Assembly (NCBI GenBank): GCA_017644185.1
Contig: JAEPMA010000009.1
Span: 89,835-153,834 of the forward strand
Direction: 5' to 3'
DNA: 64,000 nucleotides
From: Rhodospirillales bacterium
Lineage (GTDB): Bacteria; Pseudomonadota; Alphaproteobacteria; Rhodospirillales; Casp-alpha2
Position 1 is the stretch's first letter, and each line of letters starts with the position of its first letter. Both the position numbers and the translations under genes were made by a program. Shown here piece after piece: positions 17,199 through 26,420 of the stretch. The notes under the pieces were generated by a model. That model searched no databases. It was not told where the DNA came from and saw only the letters and a program-made list of their open reading frames with translations.

Positions 17199-18035
17199 TC
17201 AGCCGGGAACGCGGGCGAAAGTGCGCACCTCGATCGAGCGGCGCGGCGGCGCCCCCACGGGCGTTTCGGGATGCACGAACGCCGAGTGCGGCGTAAAGCG
17301 GGCGCGTCCGTCTTTGAGGGTATCGTACCCCTTGATCAGGATCGCTTCGCGGGTCGTCATTTCCGGGAAGTAGAACCAGCGCTGGCCGTCCCGGTGGGCA
17401 ACGCTATAGATCTGGCCGACGCGGCCGTTCTGCCGCTCGTTGGTGATCGAAGTCTCGATCAGGTCGCTGACTTCGGTGCTCGACGCGTCGAGCAACGCCA
17501 GCGGCATTTGCAGGACAGGTTCCGCAATCGGCCGCCAGACGTTGATCTGGACGATCCGATCCTTTTCCCATTCATCGGCGCGTTCATCGCCGATCATGTC
17601 GCGGAGCCGCTTCGGGCCCGACGTCTCGGTATAGTCGTTGTGCGCGTGGCTGGCGGGCCGGCGATAGCTCGTATCCGGGTCGGTGACGCGGATGGTGTGG
17701 TCGAAGATCTCGACTTCAGCGGCACCAGTGGCGTCGGCGACGATCTTCTTGATCTCGGGGTAGTAGACCCGTTCGACCGCGGCGTTGTCCTCGAAATTTC
17801 CGACGGCACTCGTCCCGGTGACGAAGGCGAACCCCTCTTTGTCGATATCGAAGGTGTCGGCGATGTCGCGGCCGCTGGCGATCAACACTTCGCGGTGATC
17901 GAGACCGCCGCGGCGGACCGTGCCCTCATCGCTTTTCGGAATGAAGACGGAAGGTGCCTCGCCCGACGGATCGGCAAACAGCAACTCGGCGCGGACGTGG
18001 CGTTGGTCGTCGACTTGTCGCAGGGTCTCGGTCAT
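17199..18035 (-). CDS. CmcJ/NvfI-family oxidoreductase
   Basis: A 278-residue protein of the CmcJ/NvfI (AsaB/GA4 desaturase-like) family, related to Fe(II)/2-oxoglutarate enzymes. Landmarks are 'VEIFDHTIR', 'AHNDYTETSGPKRLRDM' with the putative HxD metal pair, 'VQINVWRPIAEPVLQMPLALLDA', 'FYFPEMTTREAILIKGYD' and 'RARFTPHSAFVHPE', which can supply the distal His and an Arg for the cosubstrate. Fungal and actinobacterial relatives modify secondary metabolites; the bacterial substrate is unknown. Start ATG 18035 has GGGAGAAA upstream; the longer frame from 18098 does not. Confidence 0.82.
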   Translation of the reverse strand: MTETLRQVDDQRHVRAELLFADPSGEAPSVFIPKSDEGTVRRGGLDHREVLIASGRDIADTFDIDKEGFAFVTGTSAVGNFEDNAAVERVYYPEIKKIVADATGAAEVEIFDHTIRVTDPDTSYRRPASHAHNDYTETSGPKRLRDMIGDERADEWEKDRIVQINVWRPIAEPVLQMPLALLDASSTEVSDLIETSITNERQNGRVGQIYSVAHRDGQRWFYFPEMTTREAILIKGYDTLKDGRARFTPHSAFVHPETPVGAPPRRSIEVRTFARVPG

Positions 18036-18299
18036 GGCGTTTCTCCCAACAAGGGTCTGATTGAGGCTCAATGTGGATGAATGCAGCTTTTCAGGCAACA
18101 GTTAATATCAATATCGCGAGTGTTGTTCTATGGTGGAATAAATATATTACCATGTTTAGATGTGGTAATTTTCTTTTTACGAAGCAACATATCACCAGCT
18201 TGGAATATGACTGGTCAAAGCTGCAGAAAACCATTATAGTGCGTTGCAACAATCGATTCGCACGAGCTGTCACCGTCAGCTCGATAAGGGAACGTATAC

Positions 18300-18650
18300 A
18301 TGGTCGATCAAGCGATGCTCGCCGGCGCCACCGAGGCAGCCGACTTCCTCAAAGCCCTCGGGAACGAAAACAGACTGCTGATTCTGTGCCATTTGAGCGA
18401 GGGGGAAATGTCGGTTTCGGAACTGGAATCGGCGTTGGGCCTGCGTCAGCCGACGCTGTCGCAACAGCTTGCCCGGCTGCGCGCCGACGATCTGGTCGAT
18501 ACCCGCCGCGACGGCAAGACGATCTATTACTCCCTCGCGTCGGAGGAAGTCCGCAAAATTCTGGACGTCATGTACAATCTGTTCTGTTCCGCGGAAGCCA
18601 AGGCAGCACGCGAGAAAATGGCTGCGGCACGTAACAGCGCCGCAGCCTGA
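18300..18650 (+). CDS. soxR: ArsR-family sox repressor SoxR
   Basis: A 116-residue ArsR/SmtB winged-helix regulator. 'FLKALGNENRLLILCHLSEGEMSVSELESALGLRQPTLSQQLARLRADDLV' holds the recognition helix, followed by the wing 'RRDGKTIYYSL'. Two Cys residues (in 'LILCHL' and 'NLFCSAE') occupy the positions of the thiol pair that senses reduced sulfur in SoxR of Pseudaminobacter and in BigR/SqrR. The position at the edge of the sox cluster, facing soxD, supports SoxR, which represses sox genes without thiosulfate. AAGGGAA precedes the ATG. The 264-bp gap upstream (18036-18299) is AT-rich with one GAATATG half-site at 18203. Confidence 0.9.
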   Translation: MVDQAMLAGATEAADFLKALGNENRLLILCHLSEGEMSVSELESALGLRQPTLSQQLARLRADDLVDTRRDGKTIYYSLASEEVRKILDVMYNLFCSAEAKAAREKMAAARNSAAA

Positions 18651-18678
18651 TACTGAGTTTACTTAGGGAAACCGAAGG

Positions 18679-19749
18679 CTACTTGGCCGCCTCTTTCATA
18701 TAGGCGATCAGGTCGCGCACGTCCTCTTCCTTGCGGATCCCGCCGAACGCCATGCGGGTGCTGGCTTTTTCCTTACCGATAACGCTCCCCAGATAGCCCT
18801 TCGGATCGGCAATGAACTTGGCGAGAGAGTCGTCATCCCACACCAGGCCGTTGTCGCCGGCTTTCTGGAAGTCCTTCGAATACTTGAACCCGTCGAAGCT
18901 CGCCGCGGTGCGGCCGAAGACGCCGTGCAGGCTCGGCCCGACACGGTTTTTCGGACTGTCGATCACGTGGCAGGCCTTGCACTTGTTGAACACCGAACGC
19001 CCGGCATCGGCATCGCCCGCCGGCGCGGCGGCAACTTCCTCTTTCTTCGGTTCGGCTTCGGTAGAAGACTGACTGGCCGGTGCCGAACCGCCTTCACCCA
19101 TATCGCCACCGCCGGTTTCGGGGGTCACGTCGAGAACGGTGGCGCGGCCGAGAACCTTGATCTCGGTCTTGCAGTCCTTCATGCACGCCGTCCCCCCCTC
19201 GGGTTGCGCGTCGGGACGCGGGTCCATAAAGAAGTTGGCTTGGTTCGGCATCTCGATCGTGCCGATGTTGTCCTGCGTGACCGCAAAATCTTCATCGATC
19301 ACGTCGTTCATGAACAGGAGATACGCCGTGAGGGCGTATGTCTCGTCGTCGGTCAGGCTCTGCGCATCCCCGAAAGGCATCGCGCGCTTGATATAGTCGA
19401 ACACCGTCGACGCGTAGGGCCAGTAACTGCCGATGGTTTTCTCGGGCCGCATGTCCTTGAGCGTCCCATGCCCGCCGATCAGGACCGGGTAGCGTCCGCC
19501 CCCTTCCCCGAATTCGCCGTGACACGAGGCGCACTTGACCAGATAGACCCGTTCGCCCTCACCCGCCGTGCCGTGCCCTTCGGGAGCGCCCTGACCGTCG
19601 GGCCGGACGTCGATGTCCCAGCTCTTGATTTCGTCCGGTGTCGGCATGCGGCCGATGCCGTCGTATTTACGATCCGCGGCCGAAAGCGGGCCCGACGCGA
19701 TGAAGCTCAGCACCAGCGCGGCGCCAACGGTTTTAAGCAAGACGGACAT
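18679..19749 (-). CDS. soxD: Sulfur dehydrogenase cytochrome subunit SoxD
   Basis: A 356-residue periplasmic diheme cytochrome c. After a signal peptide (about residues 1-25), heme 1 binds 'CASCH' at 73-77 and heme 2 binds 'CKACH' at 257-261. A low-complexity Gly/Glu/Ala linker around residues 210-248 separates the domains. SoxD takes electrons from the molybdenum centre of SoxC during oxidation of the sulfane on SoxY. The start overlaps soxC by 17 bp and has GAGGTGG upstream. Having soxCD predicts complete oxidation of thiosulfate to sulfate without stored sulfur globules. Confidence 0.95.
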   Translation of the reverse strand: MSVLLKTVGAALVLSFIASGPLSAADRKYDGIGRMPTPDEIKSWDIDVRPDGQGAPEGHGTAGEGERVYLVKCASCHGEFGEGGGRYPVLIGGHGTLKDMRPEKTIGSYWPYASTVFDYIKRAMPFGDAQSLTDDETYALTAYLLFMNDVIDEDFAVTQDNIGTIEMPNQANFFMDPRPDAQPEGGTACMKDCKTEIKVLGRATVLDVTPETGGGDMGEGGSAPASQSSTEAEPKKEEVAAAPAGDADAGRSVFNKCKACHVIDSPKNRVGPSLHGVFGRTAASFDGFKYSKDFQKAGDNGLVWDDDSLAKFIADPKGYLGSVIGKEKASTRMAFGGIRKEEDVRDLIAYMKEAAK

Positions 19750-21022
19750 TTTCCACCTCGCCGGTTTTGTTCACCAACCACGTCTGAATGGCATTGTTGT
19801 GATAGATGGAATTGATGCCGCGCACTTTTTGTAGCGCGGTCATCTGCGGCTGGACATATCCCGTGTCGTCGATGGCGCGGCTCTGCATGTAGACCTCGCT
19901 GCCGTCCCATTCCCAGCCGTCGAGATAGAACCGGGTCAGGCACTTCGGCATGACCGGCCCTTCGATCCGGGCCTCTTTCCAGTTCTTACCCCCGTCGAGT
20001 GACACATCGACCCGCTTGACCGAGCCGCGCCCGGACCACGCCAGGCCGGAGATCACGTTCGGACCTTTCTGGGTCAAAGGGTTCTCCGGGCATGGGCTGG
20101 TGATCACGGACTTGCAGTCCATTTCCCACGTGAACCGGCGCGCCCGCCCATCGGGCATCAGGTCGGTGTATTTGGAGGTTTCCTCGCGCGCCTGCCAACT
20201 CTCGTCGCCGACCTCGATCCGGCGCAGCCACTTCACCCACATATTGCCTTCGAAACCGGGGACGACGAGACGTAATGGATAGCCTTGCTCGGCGCGCAAT
20301 TTTTCGCCGTTCATCGCGAAAGCGACCATGCAGTCGTCGAGTGCCTTTTCGATCGGCACCGAGCGGTTCATCCCCGCGCTGTCCCCGCCTTCGACCATCA
20401 GCCACTTGGCCTTGGTGCTGACGCCCGCCTCTTCCAGAAGCAGCTTGAGAGAAACGCCGGTGTACTGCACGCAGTGGATCATGCCGTGGGTGAACTGCAC
20501 GCCGTTGAGCTGCGCGTTGCGCCACTCCATACCGCCGTTGGCGGCGCATTCGAGGAAGTAGAACCTGGAGATGCGCGGCAGACGGAGCAAATCCTCCATG
20601 GTGAACAGCAACGGGCGGTCGACCATGCCGTGGATCATCAGTTTGTGTTCTGCCGGATCGACATCGGCGGCACCACCGTGATGACGTTCGAAACAGATGC
20701 CGTTGGGGGTCACGATACCCTCGAGCGCGTAAAGCGGGGTGAAGTTGACCGACGATTCCCGCGTCGCCGTCAGCCATTCGACGCTGCGGCGGATCACCGA
20801 GGATTCGTGATGTGTCGGCTTCCCATAGGGCGCGTCGTCGACACTTGCACCGAGCTGACGGCTCCAGTCCGGGATATCCAGCCCGGCGGCCGTCGCCCCC
20901 TTTGCCGCCCCAAGCGCGCCCGTGGCGGCCAATGCGGAGCCCGCAAGCCCGGCCTGCAGGAATCGTCGGCGCGGCATCGCCGCCCCACTATCCTTTATTT
21001 CGATGGTCTTCTTTTCACCCAT
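19733..21022 (-). CDS. soxC: Sulfur dehydrogenase molybdopterin subunit SoxC
   Basis: A 429-residue sulfite-oxidase-fold molybdoenzyme. A Tat signal is visible in '[22 protein letters not shown]'. Cys159 in '[10 protein letters not shown]' ligates molybdenum, and '[20 protein letters not shown]' and '[25 protein letters not shown]' are pterin-domain signatures; a C-terminal dimerisation domain follows. SoxC with SoxD releases six electrons per sulfane sulfur on the SoxY arm. An inverted repeat 41-80 bp upstream is a candidate SoxR site. SoxW lies upstream on the same strand after a 137-bp gap. Confidence 0.95.
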   Translation of the reverse strand: MGEKKTIEIKDSGAAMPRRRFLQAGLAGSALAATGALGAAKGATAAGLDIPDWSRQLGASVDDAPYGKPTHHESSVIRRSVEWLTATRESSVNFTPLYALEGIVTPNGICFERHHGGAADVDPAEHKLMIHGMVDRPLLFTMEDLLRLPRISRFYFLECAANGGMEWRNAQLNGVQFTHGMIHCVQYTGVSLKLLLEEAGVSTKAKWLMVEGGDSAGMNRSVPIEKALDDCMVAFAMNGEKLRAEQGYPLRLVVPGFEGNMWVKWLRRIEVGDESWQAREETSKYTDLMPDGRARRFTWEMDCKSVITSPCPENPLTQKGPNVISGLAWSGRGSVKRVDVSLDGGKNWKEARIEGPVMPKCLTRFYLDGWEWDGSEVYMQSRAIDDTGYVQPQMTALQKVRGINSIYHNNAIQTWLVNKTGEVENVRLA

Positions 21023-21062
21023 GACAATGCCCCTCCCGGTTGCGTGCGCAACCGCTTATTAA

Positions 21063-21101
21063 ACATATTCGTTAATTTCATTATATAAAATGTGAATATG
21101 T
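21063..21101. promoter_or_regulatory. Long-spaced inverted repeat upstream of soxC, candidate SoxR operator
   Basis: ACATATTC (21063-21070) and GAATATGT (21094-21101) are perfect 8-bp inverted repeats with centres 31 bp apart. The same half-site core CATATTC/GAATATG recurs with 30 bp spacing upstream of soxX. The spacing equals about three helical turns, so two dimers or a looped dimer could bind one face. Confidence 0.55.
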
Positions 21102-21159
21102 TGTCCAGAGGCGGATCGCCGAATTCAGCGATTTTCTTGGCGGGGCCAACCCGGCCGGA

Positions 21160-21756
21160 TCAGCCCGATTTCTGGGCCCGGACGTACTCGTGGAACTTCT
21201 GCGTCTCGTAGGCCTTTTCCTCGACGTACTTGAACATCGCCAAGAAGTGCTGCGGTTTGAAGTACCCTGGGATGCGCGCGACTTCGTTCTCTTTACCCGT
21301 GCGCCCTTCGGCTAACGAAGGATCGTCGGTGAAGAACTGGATCGTCGGCGTGAACTTGACCTGCCACTTGCGCGCCATGTCGCGCTCCGACAACTCCTCG
21401 CCGTCGAAATCGGTAACAATACGAGACCCGATGATATTGAGCTGCAGGATCGTGAAGTTGGATTTGATGTAGTCGAGGATCTCGGGCTGGGCGAGATTGA
21501 CCCGGTGCGTCTCCTTACAGTACGGGCAACCCTTCAGCTCCCAGAACACCGCGAAACGCTTGCCGTTCTTGGACGCGTCAGCCAGATCCTCGTTCATGAT
21601 CAGGAACGATTCCAGGAACCACGGCTGGATGATCAGGCCGTCGTCGTTGTATTTCAGCTCGGTCTCGGCCAGCGCCGGAAACGGCAGCATCGCCGAGGCG
21701 GCGGCAGCCAAACCCAACTGTTGAAATCGGCGGCGCGAAATCGGATTGTCTTGCAC
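21160..21756 (-). CDS. soxW: Periplasmic thioredoxin SoxW
   Basis: A 198-residue thioredoxin-fold protein with a Tat-like signal ('ISRRRFQQLGLAAAASAML') and the redox motif 'CPYC' at residues 77-80. 'VKFTPTIQFF' supplies the cis-Pro loop. In sox clusters SoxW takes electrons from the membrane carrier SoxV (encoded 0.8 kb away). The start is a GTG at 21756 with AGAGG upstream. It lies between soxC and a divergent secreted protein of unknown role. Confidence 0.87.
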   Translation of the reverse strand: MQDNPISRRRFQQLGLAAAASAMLPFPALAETELKYNDDGLIIQPWFLESFLIMNEDLADASKNGKRFAVFWELKGCPYCKETHRVNLAQPEILDYIKSNFTILQLNIIGSRIVTDFDGEELSERDMARKWQVKFTPTIQFFTDDPSLAEGRTGKENEVARIPGYFKPQHFLAMFKYVEEKAYETQKFHEYVRAQKSG

Positions 21757-21858
21757 GGGAGGCCTCTAACGTATTCCAATCACCGAATGTGTAGTTTACG
21801 CTGAGATACGATCCCAGCCAAGACGGCAATTTCGAAATCCTATAGAAAGAACCTCAAG

Positions 21859-22584
21859 ATGCGACGTCTCACCACGGTCATAACACTGCTTCTGGCATTC
21901 GGCACGGGCTTTGCGCACGCCGCCGATCAGGATGCGTTCAACAAGTCGGTGAGTGAGGCCTATGCCGGTTATCGCGCGGCGACGAGCTATCTTCGGACGG
22001 GGAATGCCGGGCTTGCGTCTCTTGAACTGGCGACGGCGCTGGAAAGTTGGGGCAGCGTCGTGCTGACGAATTCAGACGCGCCGCCCAAACCCTACATGAA
22101 CGATCCGAAGTTCGTTCCCACCCTAAGTTCGATCAACAAGACGCTCGAGGTCGCTTTGAAACAGGCCGAGGACGGTGACGCCGAAACGGCGCTCGACACC
22201 CTGGGGCCGGTCCGTGATCAGATCTATGACCTACGCAAGCGAAACGGCGTCAGGCTCTATGCCGACTGTATCACCGAGCTCAACCGCGCCATCGTCCCCC
22301 TCTATGAACGCCGGCACAACCCGCCCGACCTGGGGAGCGCCTATATCCGCCAGCAGGTGACGGACGAGAGCAAGACCTATGAAAGTCTCCTGACGGATTG
22401 CCGTGCAATGGCCCCCGAAAAATATAAGGGCGATGCCGAATTCAAACGGCTGTTCGATGGCACACTCAACTCGATACAGTCCATGTACCCAGCCATCGAA
22501 AGCCAAGACCCGGGACGTGTCGTCAACGTGCTGCGCGAGCTTCGGTCTTTCGACCGGATCATCTACTTCCGCTTCGGTGGGTAA
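21859..22584 (+). CDS. Secreted helical protein of unknown function inside the sox cluster
   Basis: Not recognised. A 241-residue protein with a clear signal peptide (residues 1-21, AHA cleavage) and a mature part that looks all-helical: 'YAGYRAATSYLRTGNAGLASLELATALESW' and 'LEVALKQAEDGDAETALDTLGPVRDQIYDLRKRNG' suggest a helical-bundle or TPR-like architecture resembling cytochrome c'/b562 bundles but without a CxxCH. Two Cys, 137 and 181, could form a disulfide. It is transcribed opposite to its neighbours, divergent from soxW and convergent with soxV (4 bp). A periplasmic role connected with Sox or with thiol carriers is plausible from position only. Confidence 0.75.
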   Translation: MRRLTTVITLLLAFGTGFAHAADQDAFNKSVSEAYAGYRAATSYLRTGNAGLASLELATALESWGSVVLTNSDAPPKPYMNDPKFVPTLSSINKTLEVALKQAEDGDAETALDTLGPVRDQIYDLRKRNGVRLYADCITELNRAIVPLYERRHNPPDLGSAYIRQQVTDESKTYESLLTDCRAMAPEKYKGDAEFKRLFDGTLNSIQSMYPAIESQDPGRVVNVLRELRSFDRIIYFRFGG

Positions 22585-22587
22585 CGA

Positions 22588-23331
22588 TCAGCCGACCTTG
22601 CCGAGCGCCGGGAACGCTTCCAAAAGCCAGTACGCGATATCGGCGATCGAGCCCGTCAGGAACAGCACCCCGGTGATGATCAGAAACACCCCGATCACCT
22701 TTTCGATGGTGCCCATGTGCTTGCGGATACCCGGCATGACGCGCAGGAACGGGTTGATCCCCAAGGCCGCGATCAGGAACGGAATGCCGATCCCGGCAGC
22801 GTAACTCCCCAGAAGCGCCGTACCACGAACGACGGAGTCCTCGCTGCCCGCCACCATCAGGATCGCCGCGAGCACCGGACCGACGCACGGCGTCCACCCG
22901 AAGGCGAACGCGAGCCCCATGAGAAACGCACCGAACAGCCCGACAGGTTTGGCCGGTCCCTGAAAACGCGCTTCGCGGTACAAAAGCGGGATTTTGACGA
23001 TCCCCAAAAAGTGCACGCCCATGACGATGATCAATACCCCGGCGATGCGGCTGACCCAGAGCATGTTTTCCGCCAGCAACTGGCCCAGGAACGACGCCGT
23101 CGCACCGAACAGGATAAATACCAGCGAGAACCCGATAACGAACGTCAGCGCCGCCAGGAACACGCGGCGGTTGGCACCGGGCGGCGGTCCCTTTTCGTCC
23201 GTCATCTCCGACAGACTGACCCCACCGATGAAACACAGATAAGGTGGCACCAGAGGTAAGATGCACGGTGACAGGAAACTCAGCAGGCCGGCCAGAAAGG
23301 CACCGGCAAATCCGACATCAAACCCTGGCAT
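22588..23331 (-). CDS. soxV: CcdA/DsbD-like thiol electron carrier SoxV
   Basis: A 247-residue inner-membrane protein of the CcdA/DsbD-beta family with six predicted membrane segments. 'GLLSFLSPCILPLVPPYLCFIGG' and 'AFAFGWTPCVGPVLAAILMVA' carry the paired cysteines that pass electrons from cytoplasmic thioredoxin to periplasmic partners. Within a sox cluster it is SoxV, reducing SoxW and so keeping SoxYZ active. AGGAG sits 7 nt before the ATG. Confidence 0.93.
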   Translation of the reverse strand: MPGFDVGFAGAFLAGLLSFLSPCILPLVPPYLCFIGGVSLSEMTDEKGPPPGANRRVFLAALTFVIGFSLVFILFGATASFLGQLLAENMLWVSRIAGVLIIVMGVHFLGIVKIPLLYREARFQGPAKPVGLFGAFLMGLAFAFGWTPCVGPVLAAILMVAGSEDSVVRGTALLGSYAAGIGIPFLIAALGINPFLRVMPGIRKHMGTIEKVIGVFLIITGVLFLTGSIADIAYWLLEAFPALGKVG

Positions 23332-23356
23332 CTAGCGCTCCTGCAAAACTCTAATT

Positions 23357-23426
23357 GTCATCCCCGCAAAAGCGGGGACCCAAACCGAATATCTTCATAC
23401 TGGGTTCCCGCTTGCGCGGGAATGAC
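23357..23426. repeat. Extragenic palindromic repeat, family B copy 2
   Basis: Bounded by GTCATCCCCGC and GCGGGAATGAC, with an internal CCCCGCAAAAGCGGGG hairpin and a second GGTTCCCGC...GCGGGAA arm. Same family as 10457-10516. It lies between soxB and soxV and may separate their transcripts. Confidence 0.85.
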
Positions 23427-23452
23427 GATGGTGTGTGCATGACTGAAACCGG

Positions 23453-25141
23453 TCACACACCCCGAACCTTGACGTTCTGGTTCTCGGGCACGGTGATGGT
23501 CTTCTTTTTCTCGATGTAACCGGCGACCAGGTCGTAGGCAGGCGGACCCTCGGTGCCTTCATTGACCGACGCCCAGCCGGCAACGACATAATCGCGATTG
23601 GGATCGATCGGCTTGCCGTCCTTGACGGTCGTCATATCGGAAATGCGCGAACCGATCTCCTTGTCGACGTCGATGGTGTAGCTCATCCCCCCAACGCGGA
23701 CCATATCCCCGCCCTGTTGATAGTACGGGTCCTTGTTGAACAGGTTGTCGGCGACGTCTTCGAGGATCTCCTTGATGAACGAGCCCTTCATTTCGGTCCG
23801 GTAGACGTTCGGATACGTGATCGAGGTATGGTGATGGACGTGCTCCATCGTGATTTCCTGACCCGGCAACAAAGAAGACCCCCACCTGAAGCCCGGCGAC
23901 AAGGCGATCTCGGCATCGCGCTCTTCCAGCAACGCCTGACAGATCAGATCGTCGAAGGTGCCGTTGAAGTTGCCGCGCCGGTAAAGCGTGGTGTCGGTGA
24001 CGCCCAGCACTTTTTCGAGCTCGTCCTTATATGGCGCGCGGATGTTGTCGATCAGGGCCGTCATTTCGGCGTCGGGTTGGATGACATCCGAGAACACCGG
24101 CATCAGTTTGAAGCGGTAGCCCGCGACTTTCTTATCCTTCACATCGAGGTCGAGGCGCGACAGAAACTTCCCATGGCTGCCCGATGCAACGAGGATCGTA
24201 TTGTTGACGATCTCGACTTTCGGAAGTGCGTCATGGGTGTGACCGGTCAACACGACGTCAATGCCCTCGACCTGGCTGGCCAGCTTACGGTCCACATCGA
24301 AGCCGTTGTGCGACAGCAGAACCACGAGATCCGCCCCTTCGGCACGCGCTTTCTCGACGTGCTTGCGGACGGTCTTCTCGTTAATACCGAACGACCAGTC
24401 CGGGATCATGTAGCGCGGGTTGGCGACGGGCGTGTACGGGAACGCCTGCCCGACAACGGCGATCTTCACGCCGCCGCGTTCGAACCATGCAGTGGATTCG
24501 AAAACAGGTTCCTGCCATTCGGTGTCGGTGACGTTGCCGGCGAGGAACGGAAACTCGAGCATGTCCTTGAGTTCCTGAACGCGGTCCTGACCGTAGGTGA
24601 ATTCCCAGTGCGCCGTCATCGCATCCAGACCCATGGCGTTCTGGATCTTGACCATGTCCTCGCCCTGGGTTTCCAGCGACGTCAGCGATCCCTGCCAAGT
24701 GTCGCCGCCATCGAGAAACAGCGTGTTGTTCGGACGCTCGGCGCGCACCGCCTTGACCAGGGTCATCATCCGGTCGACGCCGCCGACGCGGCCATATTCC
24801 TTGGCGAGCGCGGTGAAATCCTGGCTCGACAACGCATAGGCTTCGGGCGTCCCGGGTTTGATCCCGTAATGACCGAGGAAGTCCTTCCCCGTGATGTGCG
24901 GCGGCAACCCCTCGACCTCGCCCACCCCGATGTTGACCGAGGGTTCGCGGAAATAGATCGGCGTAAGCTGGGCGTGCATATCGGTGAAATGCAGCAGCGT
25001 CACCTGGCCCATCGACTGGAAATCGAGAATGCTGGCCTGGTCAATCTTCTGCTGCGCCATGGCGCGGCTGAAGGGCATGGCGGAACCGGCAACGGCGGCC
25101 GTGGCGGCGGCAAGGTGGAAGAATTCGCGACGGGATATCAC
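23453..25141 (-). CDS. soxB: Sulfate thiol esterase SoxB
   Basis: A 562-residue periplasmic dimanganese hydrolase of the 5'-nucleotidase superfamily that removes sulfate from the SoxY-bound S-sulfonate. A Tat signal 'MISRREFFHLAAATAA' is followed by the metal motifs 'LHFTDMHAQL' (Asp54, His56), 'LDGGDTWQGS', 'LLSHNGFDVDRKLA' and 'VLTGHTHDALPKVEI'. The start codon is GTG at 25141; the ribosome site is weak. It is the last gene of soxXYZAB. Its length and motifs are those of a complete SoxB. Confidence 0.96.
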   Translation of the reverse strand: MISRREFFHLAAATAAVAGSAMPFSRAMAQQKIDQASILDFQSMGQVTLLHFTDMHAQLTPIYFREPSVNIGVGEVEGLPPHITGKDFLGHYGIKPGTPEAYALSSQDFTALAKEYGRVGGVDRMMTLVKAVRAERPNNTLFLDGGDTWQGSLTSLETQGEDMVKIQNAMGLDAMTAHWEFTYGQDRVQELKDMLEFPFLAGNVTDTEWQEPVFESTAWFERGGVKIAVVGQAFPYTPVANPRYMIPDWSFGINEKTVRKHVEKARAEGADLVVLLSHNGFDVDRKLASQVEGIDVVLTGHTHDALPKVEIVNNTILVASGSHGKFLSRLDLDVKDKKVAGYRFKLMPVFSDVIQPDAEMTALIDNIRAPYKDELEKVLGVTDTTLYRRGNFNGTFDDLICQALLEERDAEIALSPGFRWGSSLLPGQEITMEHVHHHTSITYPNVYRTEMKGSFIKEILEDVADNLFNKDPYYQQGGDMVRVGGMSYTIDVDKEIGSRISDMTTVKDGKPIDPNRDYVVAGWASVNEGTEGPPAYDLVAGYIEKKKTITVPENQNVKVRGV

Positions 25142-25227
25142 GGCGCAGACCCTCTGTTCTGAAAATGACGAAAAGAAAGAGTGACCGGAGGGACGCGGAC
25201 GCCCCTCCGATCAGGTTGAGGCTTAAA

Positions 25228-26037
25228 TCAGTTGCGCACCGAGGGCGCTTCGATCGGTAGCCCACGCCCACGCCATTTGACGTAAAGCTCAAGCGCCAGA
25301 TACTCGTCGGCACCGTAACCGAACCGATCAGCGCGGACCTGCGAGTTACAACCGCGGAACCGGCGATGCAGCGAGCCGACCTTTTGCCATTTCAGACGAT
25401 AGGTCGGGAACCCGTTGCTCTGCCCCTGCGACAGTGTGTTGGCACGGATAATCCCGCCCGCATTGTCTTCGTGGCAGTGCTTACAGGCCATGTCGAGCTG
25501 ACCGCGGCGCTCGTAATAAAACGCCTTGCCCTTCTCGAACCACTCGGCGGCGGGGCCGTCGATCTTGACGTTGACCGGCATACCCAGCGATTGGTTGTTG
25601 ATGAACGAGGTCATCGAAAGCATTTCCTTCGATTCCCACTTGTAAGGTTCGGCCTGCATATTCTTTTCGAGACACGTATTGATCTGCGTCTCGACATTCT
25701 GCAGCTTCTTCGCCTTCTCATCGTAGACCGGATAGCGTGCGGCGACGCCCTTCATGGTTTCGGCCGCTTCACCGTGACAGCTTGCGCAGGATTTACCCGC
25801 TTTACCGTTGGTTTCGGTCCATAGTTCGGCGCCCTGCTCGACCCAGATCATACCCGGGTTCTGGAAGCTGTCGACCTGCATGGCCCGGCTTTCGTCGGTC
25901 ATGTAGGTATAACCGCTACGACGGTCGTCGACCTGATAGGGCCCCCAGTCCGTGGCATTGGCCGAAGTGGCGAACACGCCGATACACACGGCGCAGGCCG
26001 TGGCGATCAGCGTGATTCGGTTCCAGTTCGTTTTCAT
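25228..26037 (-). CDS. soxA: Diheme cytochrome c SoxA
   Basis: A 269-residue SoxA with signal peptide (about 1-28), two c-type heme motifs ('CASCH' at 84-88 and 'CKHCH' at 185-189) and the active-site Cys230 in 'RFRGCNSQVRA', whose persulfide ligates the catalytic heme. This is the two-heme form as in Paracoccus rather than the one-heme form of green sulfur bacteria. SoxAX joins thiosulfate to the Cys of SoxY. GGGAGG precedes the ATG. It lies between soxZ and soxB. Confidence 0.96.
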   Translation of the reverse strand: MKTNWNRITLIATACAVCIGVFATSANATDWGPYQVDDRRSGYTYMTDESRAMQVDSFQNPGMIWVEQGAELWTETNGKAGKSCASCHGEAAETMKGVAARYPVYDEKAKKLQNVETQINTCLEKNMQAEPYKWESKEMLSMTSFINNQSLGMPVNVKIDGPAAEWFEKGKAFYYERRGQLDMACKHCHEDNAGGIIRANTLSQGQSNGFPTYRLKWQKVGSLHRRFRGCNSQVRADRFGYGADEYLALELYVKWRGRGLPIEAPSVRN

Positions 26038-26069
26038 GAGTGTTGCCTCCCGTTTTTCTGGTTTACCGA

Positions 26070-26399
26070 TCAGCCGACGGTGATCTTGGACGTTTTCTCG
26101 TAGATCGATCCGTCGTCGTCAGTCCATTTGAAGGCAAACTCACCGCTTTCCTCGACCTTGGCGAAGAAAGACATGTACGGGTTCGCCGAAATGGCGGGGT
26201 GCCAGTCGGCGGTGAACACCGGCTTGCCGTTGAAGGTCACTTCCATCTTGTTGATGATGCTTCTGGGAATCAGCTTGCCGTCCTTACCTTTACGGCGGCC
26301 CGATTCCATATTGTGCGAGATCAGCGTCTTGATCTCGACCACGTCGCCTTTCGCAGCCTTTTTCGGGACACGAACGCGGGGTTTCACACCTTTAGCCAT
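26070..26399 (-). CDS. soxZ: Carrier-complex subunit SoxZ
   Basis: A 109-residue immunoglobulin-fold protein without a signal peptide, exported with SoxY. 'PRVRVPKKAAKGDVVEIKTLISHNMESGRRKGKDGKLIPR' and 'NPYMSFFAKVEESGEFAFKWTDDDG' are typical of SoxZ. It forms the SoxYZ heterodimer that carries the sulfur substrate between Sox enzymes. It follows soxY by 21 bp with its own GGAGAG site. Confidence 0.96.
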   Translation of the reverse strand: MAKGVKPRVRVPKKAAKGDVVEIKTLISHNMESGRRKGKDGKLIPRSIINKMEVTFNGKPVFTADWHPAISANPYMSFFAKVEESGEFAFKWTDDDGSIYEKTSKITVG

Positions 26400-26420
26400 G
26401 ATACTCTCCTTTATCTCGCG

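Noticed and set aside
23717..25162. Long plus-strand frame (481 codons) opposite soxB
   Set aside because: Antisense shadow of SoxB, composition atypical of a protein.
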